Source: Diphasiastrum complanatum (taxonomy: Eukaryota > Streptophyta > Lycopodiopsida > Lycopodiales > Lycopodiaceae). Taken from it: a stretch of 64,000 nucleotides of DNA. The DNA is taken from assembly GCA_029204225.1 (NCBI GenBank), contig CM055111.1:28974340-29038339 (forward strand), read 5' to 3'. Below, in pieces: positions 56,520 through 64,000 of this stretch; the stretch's first letter is position 1; every line of letters starts with the position of its first letter. A program made the position numbers and the translations under genes. The notes beneath the pieces were generated by a model, which did no database searches, was not told where the DNA came from, and saw nothing but the letters and a program-made list of their open reading frames with translations.

Positions 56520-56917
56520 AGGTTATGTTGCCTGTGGTTTGGTGAAAGCTTGGACCTGTTTTGATCAGATTCCTGCCATTTCCGGAGAGCAGCTTGCACA
56601 CTTTCTGTAGGGGCATCTAATCTCTATGCTATTTGCATGGTTGGAGTACTGTTGGCAAGGGGAGTATTGTGATCCTAAAACTTTCTAATTTGGGAGAATT
56701 TCTTTTGAGTTTTCTGGGACAGCCAGGGCTGCAGGAGGGTGCTTTCTAAAGTGAGAACTTCAGTGAAAGTTCTGAGTGGATCTTGGACAAGGGCTAGGAC
56801 AGCCATATAGGGGGATAGTTTCAAATCCAGAAGCTGAGGGCTATTGAGCAAGTGGCTGAGCCCAGTCTACCTTTTGTGTTTTATTTCTATCCAGCTGTGT
56901 CTAGTCTTGTAGAAAGC

Positions 56918-58819
56918 ATGCTGAGTGAAGCCAGCCGGCTTGATGGCACTAACTTTAGCATATGGAAATTCAAGATCAAGAACATTCTTGAAGACAAAGA
57001 ATGTTGGAAACTTGTGACAGGTGAGGAGCCTGTTCCAACATCTGAACTTGAACTCAAGGACTATATCAAGAGAGGGGAAAAGGCACACATGATCATCAAC
57101 ATGTCAGTGAGGGATAATGTGATTCCTCTAATCAGGTCAGCCAAAGGGCCTGTGGATGCATGGCACATTCTTTGTGCATTGTATGAGACAACAAGTACAA
57201 CTAGGTTTCTCTACTTGAAGAACAAGTTGTATACTCTCAGAATGGAGATAGGGGAGACAATTACTGATCATCTTACTAAGATTCAGGATCTTAGATATCA
57301 GCTTTCTGTGCTTGGAGAGGCTAATGCTGACAAAGACTTGATGCCAATAGTTCTGAATAGCTTGTCATATGCCTATCAGAACTTTGTGATGATGATATTT
57401 GTGAGGTACAAAGTCCCTACCTATGAAGAGGTCTATGGTCTCTTGTTACATGAGGAGATGAGGAGAGTTAATCTCTCCAAGAGGGAGGAGTTCCAGGAGC
57501 ATGCCTTTGCTTCTAAGAAGAAGCAAAATTCAGCCAAAGCCAAGAAGAAAGGAAAAGGCAAGAACAAAGGAGGACCACAGACACTTGAGCAAGGAATGGA
57601 GAACTTGCAAATGTCAGAAGCACAATCCTCCTCAAATACCTCTTCCATACCTCGAAGGAAGGGGAATTGCAATTATTGTGGTAAATATGGACACTTTGCT
57701 TTTGAGTGTAGGAAGAAGCTTCCCAAGGAGAGCACCACTAGGGCAGCAGGTATACTTGATTTGGTGCATTCAGATTTGTGGGGGCCAACCCAAACCAGGT
57801 TTGCAGGGGGGGCATATTACTTTATGACCTTTATTGATGACTTATCACACAAGATTTGGATTTATTTCTTGAAGCAAGATTCTGAAGCATTCAAGTACTT
57901 TCAACATTTCAAAGCTTTGGTAGAAGAGCATTCAAGAAAGAAGATAAAGATGCTCAGGTCAAACGCTGGTGGAGAGTTCATTAAGACAGAATTTGTGGAA
58001 TTCTACAAGGCCAATGGATTCAAAAGGCAACTTACAGCTCCTCATACCCCTCAGCAAAACGGCGTAACCGAGAGAAAGAACCGAACTATTGTGGAGTGTG
58101 CAAGGTGCATGCTCAAGGCAAAGGGGTTGCCCAACTCTTTTTGGGGCGAGGCAATGCACACAGCGGTGTTTCTGTTGAATAGAAGTCCATCTAAAGTTGT
58201 GGAAGGCAAGACTCCAGAAGAGGCATTTAGCGGCATTAAGCCCAAGGTGGGCGCTTTGAGAGTGTTTGGTTGTACGACATATGCCCATATTCCCAAGGAT
58301 GACAGGAAGAAGCTGGATGCAAAATCAGCAAAGCGCATTTTCTTGGGATATAGTGAGGAAAGCAAGGCTTACCGACTTTACGATCTTACCAGCAGGAAGA
58401 GGATCATAAGTCGAGATGTGATCTTTGAAGAAGATCAAATGCCTCCTATGGAGGAACATGAGAAGGAGGGTACAAGTGAATTTGTGCCAATACTTGATGA
58501 TCCACATCCATATATTGGGGAGTCTCAGGATGATCATATGAGTGATCAAGAGGAAGAATCCGAGGAGACTAGGAAGTGGAAAGAAAGGGGCAAAGCTGTT
58601 GAGTCCTATTCACCGTCTTCATCACCAACTGCAAGGAAGAAGTTTCCCAAGTGGTATTGGCAAACTGTGCAGGATGGTTTGATATTGGATGAGGGAGAGA
58701 GCAGCAATCCAGGGGCAAGGAGGTCTCAAAGGCAAGCCCAACAACATGGACATCAGGAGACAAACTATGCACTTATGACTACTATTAGATCCACATACAT
58801 TCGTTGCGGCAGTAGATGA
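56918..58819 (+). pseudogene. Ty1/copia Gag-integrase fusion ORF (protease deleted)
   Basis: One open frame of 633 codons from the first good ATG at 56918 (MLSEASRLDGTNFSIWKFKI); the frame is open upstream to 56852 without an ATG. Residues 8-200 are copia gag; a Lys-rich tail leads to a zinc knuckle CNYCGKYGHFAFEC at about residues 250-263. Protease and the HHCC part of integrase, expected next, are missing: residue about 280 runs directly into ILDLVHSDLWGPTQTRF, the first catalytic Asp block. The second block reads MLRSNAGGEF where LRSDNGGEF is usual, so its Asp is lost. The Glu block HTPQQNGVTERKNRTI is intact. Residues 480-530 hold the copia integrase tail (FGCTTYAHIPKDDRKKLD, RIFLGYSEESKAYRLYD). 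The frame ends in an acidic linker before RT. Leader and 5' LTR remnant precede it; not functional. Confidence 0.85.
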
Positions 58820-58838
58820 AAAGGTAGGGCAACATGCC

Positions 58839-60300
58839 ATGCAAGAGGAGTATGACTCCATCCTCAAGATTGATACATGGGACTTGGTGAAGCTACCAAA
58901 CGGAAAGCGTCCTATTGGGTGTAAAAGGGTCTATAGGACCAAACACAAATCAGATGGGAGCATCGAAAAGCAGAAGGCAAGGCTGGTGGCCAAAGGCTAT
59001 GCACAACAGGAGGGCTTGGTATGATGAGACTTTTTCACCTGTGGCTAAGATGACTTCTATCAGGTTTGTTTTAGCATTGGCTGCATTTTTTGATTGGAAG
59101 GTCCATCAAATGGACGTGAAGAGTGCTTTTCTCAATGGATAGTTGGCTGAAGAAGTCTACATGGACCAGCCACAAGGCTTTGAGATTAAGGGCAAAGAAA
59201 CTATGGTATGCAAGCTTAAGAAGACCTTGTATGGTTTAAAACAGGCACCCAGGGCCTGGTATAGTTGTATTGACGACTATTTTGCCAAGGAGCAATTTAT
59301 AAAGAGTCATTCGGATGGCAACCTGTTCGTGAAGGAGGAAGATGGGAACATTGTCTTGATAGTTCTCTATGTGGATGACTTGGTCATCACGGGTAACAAT
59401 GGGAAGTTGATTGAAAAGGTGAAGGCTCATTTATCAAATGAGTTCGAAATGAAGGATTTGGGTCTAATCCACTATTGCTTTTGGAAAAAACAAAATTGTG
59501 TGTTTATTTCCCAAGCTAACTATGCACGTGAAGTCTTGAACAGGTTCAACATGCAGGATTGCAAACCCGTATCTACTCCCATTGATACTAGCAACAAGCC
59601 ATCTAGAGATGATGGCACTCCTTTTGTGGACGAGACTCTTTATAGGTAGCTGGTTGGTAGCCTGATTTATCTCACCACTACGAGACTAGACATTACCTAT
59701 GCGGTTGGTGTAGCTAGCCAGTTTATGAGTTTCCCAACTGAAGCCCATTGGAAAGCAGCTAAGAGGGTTTTGAGGTATGTCAAAGGGACAACCTGCTATG
59801 GGATTGAGTACACAGATGACGGGAAGCTCCAGCTTGGAGGCTTTACCGATTCGGATTGGGCTGGTGATAGGGATGATTGGAAGTCGACCACAGATTACAC
59901 TTTTGACATTGGTTCTAGGGCCATTTCTTGGTGCAGCAAGAAATAGCCCACCGTTACCTTGTCACCGACAGAGGCTGAGTACCGCGCAGCGGCGAAAGCT
60001 ACCTGTGAGGCTATATGGCTTAGGAGACTTCTTGGGGAGGTGCAGATCCCACAGGATGGTCCTACTATTCTTTTTTGTGATAGCCAGAGTTGTATCCAGC
60101 TAGCCAAAAATCCCGTGTACCATACTCGTACGAAGCATATTGAGGTGGATCAACACTTCTTACGAGAGATCGAGTATTGTGATACCAACGATCAAGCAAC
60201 ATATATCTTTACTAAGGCACTTAGTAGAGAGAAGTTTGAAAAGTTTCGTAGCATGCTAGGTGTTGGTATGAACAAAATAGCCATTAAGGGGGGGTGTTGA
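58839..60300 (+). pseudogene. Ty1/copia RT and RNase H
   Basis: Continues Pol of the same element after a stop at 58817. RT starts [20 protein letters not shown] and [14 protein letters not shown]; a frameshift near 59020 leads to [18 protein letters not shown] and [10 protein letters not shown], a stop at 59140, then VYMDQPQGFE, TLYGLKQAPRAWY and the intact catalytic box VLYVDDLVITGNN. Next come the tether ([19 protein letters not shown]) and RNase H ([63 protein letters not shown]). Stops also at 59647 and 59944. The final stop TGA (60298-60300) lies inside the 3' LTR. Compared with the other copia pieces this copy is quite well preserved. Confidence 0.88.
60286..60294 (+). other. Polypurine tract of the copia element
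   Basis: AAGGGGGGG immediately before the LTR start TGTTGAAATG. It overlaps the last Pol codons. Confidence 0.65.
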
Positions 60301-60664
60301 AATGTAATGCCTATTTTGCCCCTTATGGTTTGTATACTTGTAACTTGTAAGTTGTGCATAAGACATGGGGGTAAAACATTTATGTACATAGTACACCCCA
60401 CTTGTGCTAATTAGGCAAGTAATAACAAGTTAGTTAAGGACCCATGTGGGCTCTAGAGCTAGAATTAGAAAGAAACCACCTCTATGCATTACATGCTATA
60501 TGTGGCCCTTAGTTTGGAGGGGTTTCCACGCCCTACTACTCGTGAGCTTTGAAGTTCTCTCTCTCCTGCTTTTGTCTTCTACCTCATAGTGGGTTTTTTC
60601 AAGCATTCATAGTGTGCTTACTATGTTTTTATGATACTCCATAGCTAGGCCTTGGATTTTTTCA
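60295..60664 (+). repeat. 3' LTR of the copia element
   Basis: Starts TGTTGAAATGTAATGCC and ends GGATTTTTTCA, 370 bp, with TG...CA ends. Its last 64 bp are the same as 56444-56507. LINE sequence starts at the next base, so the right insertion border is intact. Confidence 0.85.
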
Positions 60665-61690
60665 CTATCCACCTCTGGCGTTATAACCCCTGATACTCGG
60701 ATCTGGCCAATAACTCGCCTGTACAATGCTACAACTGCCCGTATAGTATCCTCCTGAAAGCCATGATCTCGAAGCCTCTGTATCAATAGATGCGTGGGGG
60801 TTTTGCGGAAATCCACATAGTAGTATACACGCTCTCTCTTGGTCCTCCGCAATGATGGATCTTAGGGTGAAAATATGATGTGATGTACTATATCTTGGTC
60901 TGAAACTGGCCTGGCCAATGACATGAAGTGCTCTGGTATCTATCTCGACGCTGATCTCAGACTGTAGAATAGAACCATAAACTTTGGCGAAGAGGTGGCT
61001 GATCATGATGGTGCGATAGGATCATAGGATCACCACCTTTGTGAATGGGGAGGATAAGGTTTGTGGACCATGGGGAGGGGAATCCAGATGTGACAGCTCA
61101 ATTGAATAGGATGGAGAGGAATGGTGAGAGGATGTTAGAAGCATACTTCAGAAGTTCAGCCTCTAATTCATCAATGTCTTTGGCTTTAAGTGAGTGTAGT
61201 CGTGTGATGGCCTCTTCTACAAGGTTACGGGTGAATATGTCAAATGTGTCTGTGGATGGTGTGGGAAGTGGGGTTGCGTTAAATATTATGTACAATGATG
61301 TGGCATAGGCTACCCATGTTCTGAGGTCTGTGATCCGGGGTGGAGGTGCTCGTGGGAGGAATTTCTTCCAAAAGGATCTCGATGAGGAACTAAAAAGGAG
61401 GTCAATCATCTTCTCACCTTGGCCTATCTCATACTCAATTTTCTTCTTTCAAGTGGTTCTACGGTATATACGAGATATCTCTTTTACCATATGGGGAAGA
61501 TGGCATCGTGCACAGATCAAATTCTGATGGAGGTGGTTGCATTCTTAGTCATGCCATGGGTTATGTGGTCGATGGTGTCGTTGATGCTTGGGCCATGAGG
61601 ATGGGAAAGTGAGGGATGCTGTAGTATGGATGGTCTGGACAAGAAAAAGAGACTGATCCTCTAAAGTATGCTCATATGGGAAATGAGTAA
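60665..61690 (-). pseudogene. LINE copy 3, interrupted at its RT
   Basis: Same family as copies 1 and 2. At 61640-61450 comes the leader part (NPWHD, ICARCHLPHMVKEISRIYRR), at 61409-61098 LLFSSSSRSFWKKFLPRAPP and LKAKDIDELEAELLKYASN, then broken RT start (GFPSPWSTNLILPIHKGGDP, 61090-61020) and, in another frame, YYVDFRKTPTHLLIQRLRDH and VVALYRRVIGQIRVSGVI to 60670. It ends at the copia LTR, before the catalytic loop. The part that should follow is not found directly left of the copia element, which instead meets the 5' end of copy 2. Confidence 0.75.
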
Positions 61691-62174
61691 AGGGTTCAGA
61701 AAGGGCTTCCTTGTATACAGGAGTGTTGTGGGAGATGTAGCGGAGAGAGAATTTCCAAGCTAAAAATTTGCAGTTAACACAACGTTTTTTGGAAAAGCAT
61801 TCAACTAGGGGTAAACTTTGCTCAAAACACTATAAATCAATTTTCCATGTTCTGAAAACATAGAGGATGATGAAAATGAAATGATTTAGACACTAAGCAA
61901 AACCAACCTACTGTTCCTTCTCTAACATGCAATCAAAACAACTTTGAAAAATTGCAACTTTTGCACTAAAAATTGTCAATCTTCCGACGATAACTTTGGC
62001 TACAGTGCACTAGATTGGGTGCTATAAAGCATAGTATAGAGGGAGATGATGTTAGCAAGACAGGTTCAAATCTGTAGCATATGATTAGAACAAGCAAAAA
62101 CATATTTGGGAGGGTTCCCAAGAAAAGGTTTATGGTACCTTTCGAATTGCCATTTCGAACTGTGTGTGTGAATA
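61691..62174. other. No gene recognised
   Basis: Roughly 480 bp between LINE copy 3 and a truncated gypsy LTR. A run of A/T-rich sequence from 61760 to 61990; nothing else identified. Confidence 0.35.
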
Positions 62175-63215
62175 CCTGCAAGCTCCAAGATGCTCCCCAA
62201 CTCCAAGCTAGGATGCCTCCACCTGCAAGTAAGGATCTTCAAGCCTCCATGGATCTCTCCGCCACTTGTGTCCCTAATCTTAATCACAAAGGTAGATAAC
62301 AAGTGGCCTCAAGTATTCACCACCCAACCATAGCTAGCTAGCACATGCAATCCTGCAACTTGGCTAATCTAGCACCCCCTTGCTAACCAATAACTGATCA
62401 CAAGCATACCACCACAACCATAACATACTCAAGATCCTAACCCTACTTATGTCCCATACCATAAGCAAGATCCAAACCCTAAGCATACTACCACACCTCC
62501 AATACACTATCGTAATCTTGCAACGATGTTAAACTTCAAACACACATCTTTATTATAAGCCAGTACTCGTGTATCAAAGGGTGATAGAGTCATTACTTTG
62601 ATGGCTCATATTTCGAATGTTTAGCAAATATGGAAAGTAGTAGAGCACTTACGTCATTATCGCCTTCAGGTTATGGAATTCCATGCACAACCAATGAGAA
62701 AGAGAGAGGCCTCGGGGAGTTAAAGAACCTTCATAGGCTTATGGAAGGTCAAGAGACTTCTTCCATAACCTATGACTCTTTGAATGCTTTTCTTGTGGGA
62801 GTTGGGAACTCAATGGACCCTTTGGAAGGGCGCCCTCCTACTAGGTCCCATGGCCCAAGTTGTGCTTGTATACTTTGGTCCTAGACCAATAAAGTGATAT
62901 GGTTCAAGGTTGAGGCCCAAGGTTTAGAAAAATAGCCAAACACCCATGGTAATGACTTTCTAACACCTCACTAGGTTCCATACCTCCGACCAAGGCATAG
63001 ACACCTACCTGCCCTTATCCAAGGACACTAATACCTTAATCTAAAGGCTCATACCCTTAATCCTAAGGGGTACCCCTTATCCAAGGGTAACTTAATTCCA
63101 TACCTCCGACCAAGGTATAGTCACTTGCCTGCCCTTATTTAAAGGCACCTACCCTTAATCCTAAGGGTACCCCTTATCCAAGGGTAACTTGCCATTCAGC
63201 CCCCAACACTAAATG
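62175..63215 (-). repeat. Truncated gypsy LTR, minus strand
   Basis: Reverse-oriented copy of the LTR found at 21980-24042: for example TTGGGGGCTGAATGGCAAG near 63200 corresponds to 22030, and GGAGCATCTTGGAGCTTGCAG near 62185 corresponds to 22880. It lacks the LTR start (TGTTACATACC) and the final 90 bp, and has insertions of AT-rich sequence around 62520-62640. It lies downstream of the gypsy tail at 63233-64000. Confidence 0.7.
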
Positions 63216-63232
63216 GACATCTAGAGGTCACT

Positions 63233-64000
63233 GAGCCTCCTTTTCCCAGGTATTCTCTTCTTCTGATTTGCCCCTCCACCTGACTAAAAATTCCCGAAGC
63301 ATCTATTCCTTAGAGTTTTCTGCCGGCCGGCTATTAACAATCGCCTCGAGTTCAGGTGGTCCACTCACGGACTCATCACGAAGAAGCTCCACTAGATCTT
63401 CCACAGGGACCAGGGTTTCCCCAACCCCCAACGAGGGTTTCAACTTACTAATGTGAAGAATAGGATGAATTCCAACGTTAGCTGGAAGGTCTAGTTTGTA
63501 TGCGACCTTGTTTATCACTTGGATAACCTTAAAATGACCGCAATACCTAGGTGCCAACTTTGCACACTTATCAGTTTTCAAGCCCCCAGAGTGACTAGGG
63601 ACCCTCAAAAACACCCAGTCGTTGACCATGAATACCTTGTGCTTCCGAGATAGATCAGCATAGTGCCTTGCCCTGTCTTGGGCACTTCTTATGCTATCTT
63701 TAGCTAGCTGTAACATTTCTTGCATATCTGCAAGGAAATCAGTTGCGGCTTGCACCCTAAGGTTCCTCATGCCAACACTAATCGGTGATCGAGGTTGATA
63801 ACTATACATAAGCATGAAAGGGCTGAATCCGGTCGCTGAATCTATTATATGCAAATTCCACCAGTGGAAGGTAATTTTTCAATCAGACTGCCGATGGCCC
63901 ACATATGCTCGTAGCATATCCTCCATCGTCTGATTGGTCCTTTCCATTTGACCGTCTGATTCCGGATGATCTGTAGAACTCAAACTTAAAGTTGTTTCCA
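63233..64000 (-). pseudogene. Chromodomain gypsy: integrase end and chromodomain linker
   Basis: Enters from the right edge. The minus strand reads SSTDHPESDGQMERTNQTME (catalytic Glu kept, unlike the plus-strand copy at 21200), a stop and frame change, then ATGFSPFMLMYSYQPRSPIS, IRSAQDRARHYADLSRKHKV, KLAPRYCGHFKVIQVINKV and LHISKLKPSLGVGETLVP to 63303. The chromodomain itself (63300-63233) is degraded and cut after the WEKEA motif, about 20 residues short. Same family as 19681-21963; the RT and protease would lie beyond the window. Confidence 0.85.

Overview
The window looks like nuclear DNA of a vascular land plant with a large, repeat-rich genome. It has Ty3/gypsy and Ty1/copia elements primed by plant tRNA-iMet or tRNA-Asp, non-LTR (LINE) pieces, long GA/CT microsatellites, and two spliced plant genes whose introns are kilobases long and hold transposons. 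There is no sign of bacterial organisation. I cannot name the species. The exact lineage (conifer-like, fern-like or a large angiosperm genome) is not decided by what I can see.

Two host genes can be reconstructed, both on the + strand. (1) About 27349-32155 encodes a kinetochore SPC24 homologue in five exons. The last intron carries U12-type (minor spliceosome) signals. The exon 2/exon 3 join is unresolved. (2) From 44544 the first four exons of an ASCC3/Slh1-type DExH-box RNA helicase are spread over 6.9 kb; the helicase domains must lie beyond position 64000. Everything from 51410 onward (LINEs, a copia element, a gypsy fragment) would then sit in its fourth intron, if the gene is intact.

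Layout. 1-11.8 kb: mosaic of minus-strand gypsy relics (LTR 11122-11839, tRNA-Asp-type PBS, gag, zinc knuckles, protease, start of RT) with other gypsy and copia scraps. 12-14.4 kb: integrase stub, polypurine tract and a threefold LTR-derived tandem repeat. 15.8-18.9 kb: copia LTR pieces, two iMet primer sites and an intact copia gag ORF. 19-26.7 kb: a chromodomain gypsy family as an inverted repeat, a decayed pol, tandem LTRs, and a deletion derivative whose RT is fused in frame to the post-integrase region; then an inverted copia piece. 27.3-32.2 kb: SPC24. 35.1-41.8 kb: a copia gag relic split by a 6.1-kb LTR element whose protease-to-chromodomain block is inverted relative to its LTRs, primer site and gag, and which carries a Trp-rich repetitive segment where RT and integrase belong. 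43.2-44.1 kb: copia tail and a triplicated tRNA-like repeat. 44.5-51.4 kb: 5' part of the ASCC3-like gene, with a MITE-like element and an LTR cluster in intron 3. 52.5-61.7 kb: three LINE fragments and a copia element with an intact-looking RT motif. 62.2-64 kb: a minus-strand copy of the chromodomain gypsy running off the end.

Nearly all transposon genes here are broken. The host genes are identified by protein patterns and by splice phases that fit. No database search was run.
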